A stretch of DNA of 64,000 nt, taken from positions 40,797 through 104,796 of the forward strand of contig CABXYN010000001.1 of assembly GCA_902516395.1 (NCBI GenBank), read 5' to 3'. This stretch comes from an uncultured Pelagibacteraceae bacterium. GTDB lineage: Bacteria; Pseudomonadota; Alphaproteobacteria; Pelagibacterales; Pelagibacteraceae. Every line of letters starts with the position of its first letter. The stretch's first letter is position 1. Positions 34,286-42,776 of the stretch are shown piece after piece. Both the position numbers and the translations under genes were made by a program. The notes below the pieces were generated by a model, which was given only the letters and a program-made list of their open reading frames with translations, was not told where the DNA came from and ran no database searches.

Positions 34286-34477
34286 TTATTTACTATGAGG
34301 TGGTAGTTTTTTTTCTACAAATACTTCATGTTTTCTTGTTGCAGGATTATATTTTTTTGCTTTTAATTTTATCTTCGCTTTTTCCCCTCCAGCTGGTTTT
34401 TTAACATAATAGAAAAAAGGGCTATCTGGTTTTGCTTCTGGAACCAACCTGACTTTAACATGAGTTTTTTTTGGCAT
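34286..34477 (-). CDS. rpmG: Large ribosomal subunit protein bL33-like
   Basis: A 63-residue basic protein. THVKVRLVPEA...FFYYVKKP and KLKAKKYNPATRKHEVFVEKKL match L33 (consensus I-K-L-x-S-x-A-x-T-G-x-F-Y-x-T-x-K-N... K-K-Y-D-P-x-x-R-K-H-x-x-F-x-E-x-K). It belongs to the cysteine-free type, with a small insertion (AGGEKAK) and a longer C-terminus. Last gene of the minus-strand run that starts at the cytochrome chaperone gene; it is directly after the merR-like gene. Confidence 0.82.
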   Translation of the reverse strand: MPKKTHVKVRLVPEAKPDSPFFYYVKKPAGGEKAKIKLKAKKYNPATRKHEVFVEKKLPPHSK

Positions 34478-34849
34478 TTAATTATTTATATTTTTAATTA
34501 ATTTTTTTATGACTGATAGTTTATTTTTAATAATATCTTTTTGTTTTATAGAGGTATTGTAAATTTCGTCAATATCTGAATCATCAGAATTTAGAACCTT
34601 TTTTGCCCCATTCAAGGTCAGGCCTTTATCTTTTAATAAAAATTTGATTTTTTTTAGCAAATTAATGCATGTTTCATCATAATACCTTCTATTACCTGAG
34701 AAAATTTTTGGTTTTACTTGTTTAAATTCTTTTTCCCAAAAACGAATAGTATGAGTTGAGAAAGAACCTTTTTTTTTGTTTATAAGATTTAATAACTTCG
34801 CAACTTCACCGATAGTCTTATACTTACTATTATGTTTTATATTATCCAT
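34478..34849 (-). CDS. MerR-family transcriptional regulator
   Basis: A 123-residue regulator with an N-terminal MerR winged helix-turn-helix: KTIGEVAKLLNL, then THTIRFWEKEFKQVKPK and NRRYYDETCINLLKKIKFLLKDKGLTLNGAKKVL. The variant RFWE-x-EF in place of RYYE is that of the MerR gene that follows ihfA in many alphaproteobacteria. The remaining C-terminus is a short Lys/Ile-rich helix with no metal-binding cysteines, so the effector is unknown. It overlaps ihfA by eight bases. Confidence 0.9.
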   Translation of the reverse strand: MDNIKHNSKYKTIGEVAKLLNLINKKKGSFSTHTIRFWEKEFKQVKPKIFSGNRRYYDETCINLLKKIKFLLKDKGLTLNGAKKVLNSDDSDIDEIYNTSIKQKDIIKNKLSVIKKLIKNINN

Positions 34850-35135
34850 TGTTATTTATATATAACTTAAAATCTTTTGAAGCCTTAAAAAGAATAACAT
34901 TTCTCTCAGAGATTAGTTTGCTCTCTTTGGTTTTTGGGTTTCTTCCAATTCTTTGTTTTTTTCTTCTTAAAGTAAAAGTACCAAATTTTGCAATTTTTAC
35001 TTTTCTTTGAGATTTAATGCCATCTAGTATAAGTTGAAAAATATCTTCTAGTATATGCTCACTTATCTTTTTTGAAAAACCAATCTGCATATAAATTGAG
35101 TTTATTATATCTTTTTTTGTTAGATTTATTCTCAC
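34842..35135 (-). CDS. ihfA: Integration host factor, alpha subunit
   Basis: A 97-residue HU/IHF-family protein. It starts NLTKKDIINSIYMQIGFSKKIS. The beta-arm region has VKIAKFGTFTLRRKKQRIGRNPKTKE, with the GRNPKT motif whose proline intercalates in DNA, followed by VILFKASKDFKLYIN. IHF-alpha rather than HU is favoured by the synteny plsX-ihfA-merR, standard in alphaproteobacteria. It bends DNA at specific sites and would be available as accessory factor for the recombinase at 21316-22233. The gene is directly after plsX. Confidence 0.92.
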   Translation of the reverse strand: MRINLTKKDIINSIYMQIGFSKKISEHILEDIFQLILDGIKSQRKVKIAKFGTFTLRRKKQRIGRNPKTKESKLISERNVILFKASKDFKLYINNNG

Positions 35136-36143
35136 CTAAATTATATTTTGTTTAATTTGATCTATTAATCTACCTCTTATAGTTTTTTCACAAACTTTTA
35201 ATGAATTTGCAAAACCTAAGGAATCAGTTGACCCATGGCTTTTAATAACAGGTTTAGTTAGACCAAGCAATATTGCACCGTTATATAATCTTGGATCTAA
35301 TTTATTTTTAAAATCTTTTAAATTATTAGAATTTATAAATGACGATATTTTCCCAATAAAAGAACTCGTTAGTGCTTTTTTTAATTCACCAATTATAAAA
35401 TTTGATGTACCTTCTGCTGTTTTAAGGGCTATATTTCCTGTAAAACCATCAGCTACAATAACATTAACATCACCATCCATAATATGATTTCCTTCTATGT
35501 AACCTTCAAAATCAAATAATGAGTATTTTTCATTATTAAGTTTTTGATAGGTATCCTTTATTGTTGCATTACCTTTCAATTCTTCTGATCCAATATTAAG
35601 TAAAGCTACTTTTGGTTTCACATTATCAAATAAAGCTTTCAACAAGGCAGACCCCATAATAGAAAAATCTATTAAATTTTTAGTGTTACAATCAATGTTT
35701 GCACCCAGGTCTAATACAACATTCATTCCTTTTTTGCTTGGCCACAAGGCTGACAAAGCAGGCTTATCAATATTTTTAATCATATTAAGATTTAATTTTG
35801 ATATCAAAAAAAGCGCACCGGTATTACCAGCTGACACAATAGCATGAGCTTCGTCTTTTTTTAATGACTCAACTGCTAACCAAAGACTTGTTTCCTTTCC
35901 CCTTTTTGCTGCTGCTAAAGCGCTATCTTTGCCTTCAACTATTTTGTTAGTATGAACTATGTCTAACCTTTTCTCAGATATGTTATATTTGCTTATAAGA
36001 GGATTAATTAATTTTTGGTCACCAAAAATTTTATAATTAACGTTATTAGATAATTTTGAATGTAAACTTATACCTTCAATAACTTTGTTAGGTGAATTAT
36101 CTCCACCCATTGCATCTATTGCAATAATTATTGGGTCTTTCAT
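35136..36143 (-). CDS. plsX: Phosphate acyltransferase PlsX
   Basis: A 335-residue enzyme that converts acyl-ACP and phosphate to acyl-phosphate, the donor for PlsY in phospholipid synthesis. The N-terminus IAIDAMGGDNSPNKVIEG, the central HAIVSAGNTGALFLISK, NVIVADGFTGNIALKTAEG and the C-terminal GLTKPVIKSHGSTDSLGFANSL are PlsX hallmarks. fabH, which usually sits between plsX and ihfA, is absent: plsX and ihfA are directly adjacent. It is six bases after rpmF. Confidence 0.97.
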   Translation of the reverse strand: MKDPIIIAIDAMGGDNSPNKVIEGISLHSKLSNNVNYKIFGDQKLINPLISKYNISEKRLDIVHTNKIVEGKDSALAAAKRGKETSLWLAVESLKKDEAHAIVSAGNTGALFLISKLNLNMIKNIDKPALSALWPSKKGMNVVLDLGANIDCNTKNLIDFSIMGSALLKALFDNVKPKVALLNIGSEELKGNATIKDTYQKLNNEKYSLFDFEGYIEGNHIMDGDVNVIVADGFTGNIALKTAEGTSNFIIGELKKALTSSFIGKISSFINSNNLKDFKNKLDPRLYNGAILLGLTKPVIKSHGSTDSLGFANSLKVCEKTIRGRLIDQIKQNII

Positions 36144-36149
36144 AAAAAA

Positions 36150-36329
36150 CTATTCTTTAGGGTCTAAAACTTGTCTGCCTTTGTAGAATCCAGTTTTTAA
36201 ATCTAAATGATGTGACAATCTATATTCACCTGATTTTTTATCTTCGATAATATTTTTTGACGTATTTTTTATATGTGAACGTCTTTTGCCAGATCTTGAT
36301 CTTGTTGTTTTTCGTTTAGGTACAGCCAT
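36150..36329 (-). CDS. rpmF: Large ribosomal subunit protein bL32
   Basis: A 59-residue frame reading [19 protein letters not shown], followed by a short acidic-basic stretch, [21 protein letters not shown] and stop. This is the canonical L32 of alphaproteobacteria ([19 protein letters not shown]; zinc-free type). The position directly before plsX is the conserved rpmF-plsX order. It is two bases after the cytochrome chaperone gene; the usual DUF177 gene between them is missing. Confidence 0.95.
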   Translation of the reverse strand: MAVPKRKTTRSRSGKRRSHIKNTSKNIIEDKKSGEYRLSHHLDLKTGFYKGRQVLDPKE

Positions 36330-36331
36330 AA

Positions 36332-36805
36332 TTAAAATTTAGGATCTAATATAACTTTTGTAAAGATTTTTAAAGGATTATTTATTAAAAATAATCTATA
36401 ATTATCTAAATAATTAACAAATTTGTCATTATCATCATAAATATTTATGTAATTTTTTATAATATCATTTTTTTTGGCTTTTTCTAAAACTTCCCATCGA
36501 TCAATTTTTTCTAAAATTGAATAAAATAAATTAACATAATCTTTCATTTTTTTGTTTACTGATACATCTCCATATCCAATTTCTCTAATGGATAATTCGA
36601 TTTGTCTGACAAAGTAATCAAATATTTTTTGAGACTCTTTTTTTGATATATCATTTTTATAAATTTTTAAGAAAAATCCAAAATGAAATAATAAAATTAT
36701 CAATCTATCAGAAAAAGTATCATTATTTTTTAAACTATAATAAAGATTTTTATTTCTAGTTAATTTTATTAAATTATTGTAAATATTTAGGTAATCATTT
36801 TTCAT
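36332..36805 (-). CDS. Ubiquinol-cytochrome c chaperone-like protein (CBP3 family)
   Basis: A 157-residue, mostly helical protein. [18 protein letters not shown] and [38 protein letters not shown] fit the ubiquinol-cytochrome c chaperone domain (consensus F..R...L.lH..L...RL, D.FF.DmD..LRE.GvGDl.VgKkmK.m...fyGR). It probably helps assemble the cytochrome bc1 complex. The location, divergent from bamE and upstream of rpmF-plsX, is the standard alphaproteobacterial arrangement. Its ATG abuts the ATG of bamE on the other strand. Confidence 0.8.
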   Translation of the reverse strand: MKNDYLNIYNNLIKLTRNKNLYYSLKNNDTFSDRLIILLFHFGFFLKIYKNDISKKESQKIFDYFVRQIELSIREIGYGDVSVNKKMKDYVNLFYSILEKIDRWEVLEKAKKNDIIKNYINIYDDNDKFVNYLDNYRLFLINNPLKIFTKVILDPKF

Positions 36806-37258
36806 ATGAAAATTATATCATTAATTACTATATTTTTATTTACACTGAATTGTTCAATAAATAAAGTTTCGAATACGCATGGTTTCAGATTTTTAGATGA
36901 AAAATTTAAGAAAATTTTAGTTAAAGTGTCAAATAAAAATGATGTCAGAAATATTATAGGACCACCATCTTCAAAAAGTAAATTTGATGATATGTGGTTT
37001 TATATAGAAAGAAAAAAAACTAATCAATCACTAATTAAATTAGGGAAGAAAAGAATTTCTAAAAACAATGTTGTTATTATAGAATTTAACAATAATGGTT
37101 TAGTAATAAATAAATCTCTTTTAGATATTAACAATATGCAAGATGTAAAATTTGCTGAAAAGAAAACAATTAAGAAATTTGGACAAGATAACTTTGTTCA
37201 TAATGTTCTATCAACTTTGAGAGAGAAAATAAACGCTCCCACAAGAAGAAAAAAATAG
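36806..37258 (+). CDS. bamE: Outer membrane assembly factor BamE (SmpA/OmlA)
   Basis: A 150-residue lipoprotein with signal peptide KIISLITIFLFTLNC (lipidation Cys at about 16). The BamE core follows: HGFRFLDEKFKKILVKVSNKNDVRNIIGPPSSKSKFDDMWFYIERK, that is the N-x-x-D-V-x-x-x-x-G-x-P-S...W-x-Y pattern. The C-terminal tail KFGQDNFVHNVLSTLRE is the alphaproteobacterial OmlA-like end. It acts at the BAM complex in outer-membrane protein folding. It starts back to back with the chaperone gene (CATATG at 36803-36808) and ends just before tRNA-Glu on the opposite strand. Confidence 0.85.
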   Translation: MKIISLITIFLFTLNCSINKVSNTHGFRFLDEKFKKILVKVSNKNDVRNIIGPPSSKSKFDDMWFYIERKKTNQSLIKLGKKRISKNNVVIIEFNNNGLVINKSLLDINNMQDVKFAEKKTIKKFGQDNFVHNVLSTLREKINAPTRRKK

Positions 37259-37259
37259 T

Positions 37260-37334
37260 TGGCGGTCCCTAGGGGAATCGAACCCCTCTTTCATGGATGA
37301 AAACCATGTGTCCTAACCGATAGACGAAGGGACC
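37260..37334 (-). tRNA. tRNA-Glu (anticodon TTC)
   Basis: The minus strand reads GGTCCCT at the 5' end and AGGGACC plus discriminator G and encoded CCA at the 3' end, a perfect 7-bp acceptor stem. The D-arm, anticodon arm CATGG-TTTTCAT-CCATG with anticodon TTC, and the T-arm GAGGG-GTTCGAT-TCCCCT region give a full cloverleaf. It lies between bamE and glpX. Confidence 0.97.
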
Positions 37335-37369
37335 AGTGTTCGATCTTTTATTGTAATTTTTTCAATTAA

Positions 37370-38314
37370 TCAAGTAAGCGAAACTACTTTTTTTATTATT
37401 TCTAAATATGATTTTTTATGAGTAACAATTGTTTCAGTAATATATTCTTCACTTTTCTTAACTACGCCATTCATTAAATCACCAGGTGTTATACCTGTCG
37501 CACAAAAAATACTTTCTCCTTTGACTATTTCATCAATTTCATATTTTTTATTTAAATCCATTATTCCCATTTCTTTTGCTCTATTAATATCTTCATCTGT
37601 TTTAAATAAAAATCTACCTTGAAAATTACAATTTAATGTATTTAAAGCTGCTGCTGCTATAACCCCTTCTGGACCTCCTCCAATTCCCAAAAAAATATCT
37701 ACATTAAATTTTGGATCTGAAACAAGTAAAGCTCCCGCTACATCACCATCTGTAATAAATTTTATATTTACTTTAAGTTTTTGTAATTCATTAATTATTT
37801 TATCATGTCTAGCCCTCTTAAGAATACATACTGTTATATCTTGATTTTTTTTTTTTGTTATTTCTGAATAAATATTAATATTTTTTTCAATCGTAAAATC
37901 TATATCAACAGACCCTTTAGGGATATGATTTCCAGTTGCAATTTTATACATGTATGTTTCGGGTGCATTAAGCAAATTACCTTTTTCTGCAACTGCCAAA
38001 ACAGACATTGAGCCTGGAAGGTTTTTTGCAACAAAATTTGTACCCTCGACAGGATCTACAGCTATATCTATTTCAGGTCCATCACCAATACCAAGTTCTT
38101 CCCCAATATAAAGCATTGGTGCTTCATCAAGTTCTCCCTCGCCTATAACAACTTTACCTTTAATATTTAGTTTATTAAGTTCTTCTCTCATTACATCTGT
38201 TGCAGCTTTGTCTGCTAGTATTTTCTCATCCTTACCAATAAAAGGATAACAGGCTACTGCTGATTTTGATGTTATATCAATAAGATTATTTAATAATTGT
38301 TGAGATAATTTCAT
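37370..38314 (-). CDS. glpX: Class II fructose-1,6-bisphosphatase
   Basis: A 314-residue GlpX-type bisphosphatase. The start is LIDITSKSAVACYPFIGKDEKILADKAATDVMRE. The metal/active site comprises VVIGEGELDEAPMLYIGE and DIAVDPVEGTNFVAKN, the counterpart of DPxxGT in lithium-sensitive phosphatases, and GIGGGPEGVIAAAAL lines the substrate site. It hydrolyses fructose 1,6-bisphosphate in gluconeogenesis. It is three bases upstream of the transporter stop on the same strand and downstream of tRNA-Glu. Confidence 0.95.
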   Translation of the reverse strand: MKLSQQLLNNLIDITSKSAVACYPFIGKDEKILADKAATDVMREELNKLNIKGKVVIGEGELDEAPMLYIGEELGIGDGPEIDIAVDPVEGTNFVAKNLPGSMSVLAVAEKGNLLNAPETYMYKIATGNHIPKGSVDIDFTIEKNINIYSEITKKKNQDITVCILKRARHDKIINELQKLKVNIKFITDGDVAGALLVSDPKFNVDIFLGIGGGPEGVIAAAALNTLNCNFQGRFLFKTDEDINRAKEMGIMDLNKKYEIDEIVKGESIFCATGITPGDLMNGVVKKSEEYITETIVTHKKSYLEIIKKVVSLT

Positions 38315-38317
38315 TAA

Positions 38318-39319
38318 TTATGATTTAAATTCACTTTCAATGCTTGTATCTTCATTTTCTAACTTATGTTCAAATTCTCTAAGTCTTTTGTATACACTTG
38401 CTAGTTCTATGATCGTTGGCCAAGCTTTTAAAATATATTGCATAGACCCTTCAACACGTCCAAAAGCTCTTATAATTTGTTGCATTACACCAAGGGTTAC
38501 TGCACCAGCTACAATAGCTGGAGCAAGAAAAACATATGCTGATAGTACATTTGCTTGTAAATAAGCAATTCTTCCAATATTAAAGTAAAGGTATCTAATA
38601 TAACTTAAAAAATGAATACTTCTAACATCGTCAAATAACTCTTCAATTGATTTAGGTCTTACTGTTCCATCGTCTTCAGCTATCACTAGTATTTTTCTGT
38701 AAGCAGCTTCTTTTTTCTGAAGATCATATTCAACACCAACTAATCTTAATATTAAACCTAGAATAACTAAAAAAATTGTTCCACCTATTGACCATATAAG
38801 TGCACCTACAATTAATCCATATTCCCAGTCACCAAAAAAAAATATCGGTATACCGATACTTAAACCAAATAAAATTGGCATAAATTCAACTAGTATCATT
38901 ACAGCCTCAATAAGACTTGTTCCTAATGACTCCATTATTCTTGAAAATTTTATTGTGTCTTCCTGTACTCTTTGAGACGCTCCCTCTATCTTTCGAGCTT
39001 TTTCATATACGCTATGGTAATATTCAACCATAGCTGTTCTCCATCTAAATAAATAATGAGATGTAAAATAACTAACTATAACTGCAACTCCTACATACAT
39101 AGCTGCAAGCACAATAAATGAAAATAAGCTTGCCCAATACTCTTCAATTGTAATAGCATTTGGAGCACCTAAAGCTTTTTGAATCATATCATAAAATTCA
39201 CCAAACCATTCATTTATTTTGACATCAATTTTTACTTGTATCCATAGTGAAGATAAAATTATTAATGACCCTACCCAAGACCATAAATACCATTTTTTTA
39301 TTGTAAAAAATCTAAACAT
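38318..39319 (-). CDS. SbmA/BacA-family peptide/drug transporter
   Basis: A 333-residue inner-membrane protein with about seven helices and no ATP-binding domain. The family block IEGASQRVQEDTIKFSRIMESLGTSLIEAVMILVEFMPIL, RWRTAMVEYYHSVYEKARK and GRIAYLQANVLSAYVFLAPAIVAGAVTLGVMQQIIRAFGRVEGSMQYI are characteristic of SbmA/BacA proton-driven uptake of peptides and peptide-like antibiotics. The C-terminus ends in an acidic tail after YKRLREFEHKLE. It overlaps the NDUFS4-like gene by one base. Confidence 0.88.
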   Translation of the reverse strand: MFRFFTIKKWYLWSWVGSLIILSSLWIQVKIDVKINEWFGEFYDMIQKALGAPNAITIEEYWASLFSFIVLAAMYVGVAVIVSYFTSHYLFRWRTAMVEYYHSVYEKARKIEGASQRVQEDTIKFSRIMESLGTSLIEAVMILVEFMPILFGLSIGIPIFFFGDWEYGLIVGALIWSIGGTIFLVILGLILRLVGVEYDLQKKEAAYRKILVIAEDDGTVRPKSIEELFDDVRSIHFLSYIRYLYFNIGRIAYLQANVLSAYVFLAPAIVAGAVTLGVMQQIIRAFGRVEGSMQYILKAWPTIIELASVYKRLREFEHKLENEDTSIESEFKS

Positions 39320-39600
39320 TATTTTATAAAATTATCTGAATAAGATTTTTTATTAATTTTTCGTCTCTGTGGTTCTATGATCTCGTAATCAATATTATTT
39401 TTTTTAGCATAATCTACTGCTAAATCTTTTGATCTAAATTCTAAGTTTAATTCTGAATAAGTATCTGAAGAACTTTCCCATCCCATCAGTGGATTTTTAC
39501 CAGGATCCTCTGTTATAAATTCTATGATCCATTTATCAAATTTTTTAAGACCAGATTGCATAGCTGTTTTAGAGGGTTTATAGATTTTAGCTTTTTTCAT
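39319..39600 (-). CDS. NDUFS4-like NADH dehydrogenase (complex I) accessory subunit
   Basis: A 93-residue protein matching the ETC complex I NDUFS4 family. AKIYKPSKTAMQSG opens the domain, followed by KWIIEFITEDPGKNPLMGWESSSDTYSELNLEFRSKDLAVDYAKKNNIDYEIIEPQRRK. In the family this is A..Y.P.k.amQSG..rt..W.l.F.......P.mGW..S.D....v.L.F.t.E.A..yae..g..Y.v.eP. It stabilises the NADH-binding arm of complex I in alphaproteobacteria and mitochondria. It lies directly after tRNA-Pro on the same strand. Confidence 0.92.
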   Translation of the reverse strand: MKKAKIYKPSKTAMQSGLKKFDKWIIEFITEDPGKNPLMGWESSSDTYSELNLEFRSKDLAVDYAKKNNIDYEIIEPQRRKINKKSYSDNFIK

Positions 39601-39606
39601 AATTAA

Positions 39607-39683
<77 letters not shown>

Positions 39684-39778
39684 ATTGCAGTACTAATACA
39701 GCAGATAAAAGAAAATTCAAAGGTTATATTGGTTACAAATTTCTAATAAATTTGGTATTTAATGTTATAAGAGATCCT

Positions 39779-40279
39779 ATGATCATAGAATGTCCCAATT
39801 GTAATAAAAAATTCAATCTTGATAAAAAATTAATACCAGAAAATGGGAGAACTCTTAAATGTAGCAGCTGTGATAATATATGGCATTATAAAATTTCAAT
39901 AACTAAAAATATGGAAGATGCTGCGTTATCTAAAGACAATAATATTAAATTAGATACCAACATTCCTGAAATTGAAAAAGAAGAAGATGATCAAGATAGA
40001 GCAATAAATGACGATAATCTTGCTGGCATAAATCAAGGAGTTTTGTCAGAAGAAAGTACAGAAGATGAGGAAGATGATATAAAAGATCAAAAAGGAAAGC
40101 TAAAGATGGTATTAGTTTATTTTACTATAGTTATAATATCTTTATTAGGTCTTATATTTTTATTAGATACATTTAAATCTTATTTGTCTAGTGTATTTCC
40201 AATTTTAACTCCGCTTATTGATAGTTTTTATGAGACCTTTTTAGATTTCAAACTTTTTATAACAGACCTTACTAACTAA
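39779..40279 (+). CDS. Zinc-ribbon (MJ0042-type) membrane protein
   Basis: A 166-residue protein starting MIIECPNCNKKFNLDKKLIPENG with the second knuckle LKCSSCDNIWHY, the MJ0042-type zinc ribbon common at the N-terminus of alphaproteobacterial membrane proteins. A long acidic linker rich in Asp and Glu follows (EIEKEEDDQDRAINDD, STEDEEDDIKDQKG). One transmembrane helix is near residues 107-127 (KMVLVYFTIVIISLLGLIFLL), with a short C-terminal tail. The function is unknown. The start at 39779 excludes the tRNA-Pro region. It is two bases before nhaA, suggesting co-transcription. Confidence 0.8.
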   Translation: MIIECPNCNKKFNLDKKLIPENGRTLKCSSCDNIWHYKISITKNMEDAALSKDNNIKLDTNIPEIEKEEDDQDRAINDDNLAGINQGVLSEESTEDEEDDIKDQKGKLKMVLVYFTIVIISLLGLIFLLDTFKSYLSSVFPILTPLIDSFYETFLDFKLFITDLTN

Positions 40280-40281
40280 GA

Positions 40282-41454
40282 ATGATACAAAAAATTACAA
40301 AAGGATTTACATCATTTTTTAAACTTGAGGCTGCAAGTGGTATAGTACTACTTTTTTCAGCAGTAACAGCGTTAGTTATAAGTAATTCTGAATTGTCTAA
40401 TTTATATTTTTCAACATTAAATAGATATTTATTTATTGGGATAAATAATTTTGGTCTTAAGCTTTCTGTTTTACATTGGATAAATGATGCTTTAATGGCA
40501 ATCTTTTTCTTTTTTGTAACACTTGAAATTAAAAGAGAATTTTTACAAGGAGAATTATCTAATATTAAACAAGCTCTACTTCCCATAATAGCAGCAGTTG
40601 GTGGAATGTTAGTTCCTGCATTAATATATGTGTTTATAAACATAGGAGATGGGGAAACATTAAAAGGTTGGGCAATACCATCGGCAACAGATATAGCCTT
40701 TTCTTTAGGTGTATTATCGTTATTGGGCAAGAGAGTGCCTCTCTCACTAAAAGTATTTTTAACAGCTTTAGCAATTATAGATGATTTAGGGGCAATAGTT
40801 ATAATAGCTCTATTTTATTCTGGTGATTTAAGTATTAAATATTTATCTTTGATGCTGTTAGCATTTATAGCTTTATTAGCTATAAATAAATTTAATATAA
40901 AAAAATTTCTACCTTATTTGATAGTAGGAATTTTCTTATGGGATTTTACTCATAACTCAGGAATTCATGCAACTATCGCTGGTGTATTACTTGCAATGAC
41001 AATACCTCATAGAGAAAAAGATAAAGATTTCTCACTTTTAATTAAAGTAGAACATGCAATAAGTCCTTATGTTGCATTTGGTATAATGCCTATATTTGCC
41101 TTTGCAAATGCAGGTGTATCTTTGGAAGGTTTATCTTTTTCATCATTATTAGATAAAGTTCCATTAGGAATAGTTTTAGGTTTATTTGTAGGGAAACAAT
41201 TAGGAGTTTTTGTTTTTTCATACATATCAATTAAATTAAAAATTGCCCAAATGCCAAGTAATACAAGCTGGTATAATTTTTATGGTGTAGGTGTTTTAAC
41301 TGGAATTGGGTTCACAATGAGTTTATTTGTGGGAAATTTAGCATTTGCTGAAAGCATGCAATACATGGATGGTGTAAAAATTGGGGTCCTAACTGGGTCA
41401 TTATTATCCACTTTATTTGGGTACTTTTTAATATTACTTACACCAAATAAATAA
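40282..41454 (+). CDS. nhaA: Na+/H+ antiporter NhaA
   Basis: A 390-residue protein with about 12 transmembrane helices. FFKLEAASGIVLLFSAVTALVISNS at the start, WINDALMAIFFFFVTLEIKREFLQGEL and GWAIPSATDIAFSLGVLSLLG are NhaA blocks. The ion-binding aspartate pair is Asp167-Asp168 in AIIDDLGAIVIIALFYS. The C-terminal GVGVLTGIGFTMSLFVGNLAF is also typical. It exchanges sodium for protons to set pH and Na+ homeostasis, fitting a marine cell that also carries an H+-pumping pyrophosphatase. Confidence 0.97.
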   Translation: MIQKITKGFTSFFKLEAASGIVLLFSAVTALVISNSELSNLYFSTLNRYLFIGINNFGLKLSVLHWINDALMAIFFFFVTLEIKREFLQGELSNIKQALLPIIAAVGGMLVPALIYVFINIGDGETLKGWAIPSATDIAFSLGVLSLLGKRVPLSLKVFLTALAIIDDLGAIVIIALFYSGDLSIKYLSLMLLAFIALLAINKFNIKKFLPYLIVGIFLWDFTHNSGIHATIAGVLLAMTIPHREKDKDFSLLIKVEHAISPYVAFGIMPIFAFANAGVSLEGLSFSSLLDKVPLGIVLGLFVGKQLGVFVFSYISIKLKIAQMPSNTSWYNFYGVGVLTGIGFTMSLFVGNLAFAESMQYMDGVKIGVLTGSLLSTLFGYFLILLTPNK

Positions 41455-41462
41455 TTAAAATA

Positions 41463-42011
41463 ATGAAAAATCTATTAATAATTGGAGTAACTATATTTAT
41501 GTTTTTTTTTAAAAGTTCATCACATGCTAATTATGAAAAAATTTTTTATGACTTTAAAATAAATAGTATTTCAGGAGATATGATAAATTTAAATGACTTT
41601 AAAGGTAAGCCAGTTTTAGTAGTTAATACTGCTAGTTATTGTGGATTTACAAAACAATATGATGATATGCAAGAGTTATGGGAAAGATATAAAGATAAAG
41701 GATTGATTGTACTTGGAATACCTTCAAACTCTTTTAATCAGGAAAAAAAAGATAATTCTGATGTGAAAGAATTTTGTGAAGTAAATTTTAATATTAACTT
41801 TCCTCTTACAGAAATAACTGATGTAAAAGGTAATAACGCTCATGAAATATATAAGTGGGCCAAAAAAAATTACGGGAAATCTGCAATACCAAAATGGAAT
41901 TTCTACAAAATATTAATTAACAAAGAAGGTAAAATTGAAGATACTTATGCATCTTTAACAAATCCTACGTCCAAAAAAATTATAAACAAAGTAGAAAGTT
42001 TGTTAAATTGA
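41463..42011 (+). CDS. Glutathione peroxidase-family protein, exported
   Basis: A 182-residue thiol peroxidase with an N-terminal signal peptide (LLIIGVTIFMFFFKSSSHA, cleavage after about residue 21). The catalytic region is VLVVNTASYCGFTKQYDDMQELW, with Cys in place of selenocysteine. LIVLGIPSNSFNQEKKD has the conserved Gln and PKWNFYKILINKEG the conserved Trp and Asn. It reduces hydroperoxides in the periplasm, probably with a thioredoxin-like donor. It is eight bases after nhaA, and its end overlaps the convergent MBL gene by nine bases. Confidence 0.92.
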   Translation: MKNLLIIGVTIFMFFFKSSSHANYEKIFYDFKINSISGDMINLNDFKGKPVLVVNTASYCGFTKQYDDMQELWERYKDKGLIVLGIPSNSFNQEKKDNSDVKEFCEVNFNINFPLTEITDVKGNNAHEIYKWAKKNYGKSAIPKWNFYKILINKEGKIEDTYASLTNPTSKKIINKVESLLN

Positions 42012-42776
42012 GATAGTTAACCCGTCATGTGCAGGAATTACATTTTTAGGCAATTGTTTTTTAATTTCATTGTAATCAATTTCATTGCTCAGATTTGTAA
42101 GAATTGATTTCTTAGGTTTAATTTTTCTAATTAGATTTAGTGCATTTTCTAAATTAAAATGAGTTGGATGAAAATTATATCTTAAGCAATCTATAATAAG
42201 GTATTTTAAATTTTTTAAATATTTTAAATTTTTATTATCTATTTTATTAACATCGGGTGCATATGCACATTTATCATTAATAATATAACAAATACTTTTG
42301 ATTGAGCCGTGATGTACCTTTAATGATTTAACAATAATTTTTTTATTCATATCATTAATAATATGAGTTTTTTTTAAGGTTTTTGCATCAAGTATGGATG
42401 GATAATTTTTATTATCCTTAAAACAATAAGCAAAAGTGTTTTTAAGAATTTTTTTTGTAATTAAGTCAGCATAAATGGGTAATTTCTTTCCGTTCTTTAA
42501 TGAGAAAACTCTTAATTCATTAATTCCGTGCGTTTGATCAGCATGAGCATGGGTATAAAAAACTTTATCAATATTTTTAACTTTATTTAAAAGTAATTGG
42601 GATTTTAGATCTGGAGATGTATCAATAAGAATATTCAAATTTTTAGATCTTATCAATGCTGAACATCTTGAACGTATATTTTTTTTATTCTTAGGATCAC
42701 AATTTCCATAATAACCGTCAATTCTAGGTATACCTAAAGAACTGCCACAACCTAAAATAGTAAATTTTAAGCTCAT
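42003..42776 (-). CDS. MBL-fold metallo-hydrolase (PhnP-like)
   Basis: A 257-residue beta-lactamase-fold hydrolase. The metal motif reads YTHAHADQTHGINELRVF (H-x-H-x-D-x-T-H). FTILGCGSSLGIPRIDGYYG opens the domain and SICYIINDKCAYAPDVNKI and ILTNLSNEIDY close it. The GCGxSxGxP start and the CDPKNKKNIRSR segment are like PhnP/RNase Z-type phosphodiesterases. Located after tatD, a constant arrangement in alphaproteobacteria. The substrate is not known (a cyclic phosphodiester is plausible). It overlaps tatD by four bases. Confidence 0.88.
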   Translation of the reverse strand: MSLKFTILGCGSSLGIPRIDGYYGNCDPKNKKNIRSRCSALIRSKNLNILIDTSPDLKSQLLLNKVKNIDKVFYTHAHADQTHGINELRVFSLKNGKKLPIYADLITKKILKNTFAYCFKDNKNYPSILDAKTLKKTHIINDMNKKIIVKSLKVHHGSIKSICYIINDKCAYAPDVNKIDNKNLKYLKNLKYLIIDCLRYNFHPTHFNLENALNLIRKIKPKKSILTNLSNEIDYNEIKKQLPKNVIPAHDGLTISI

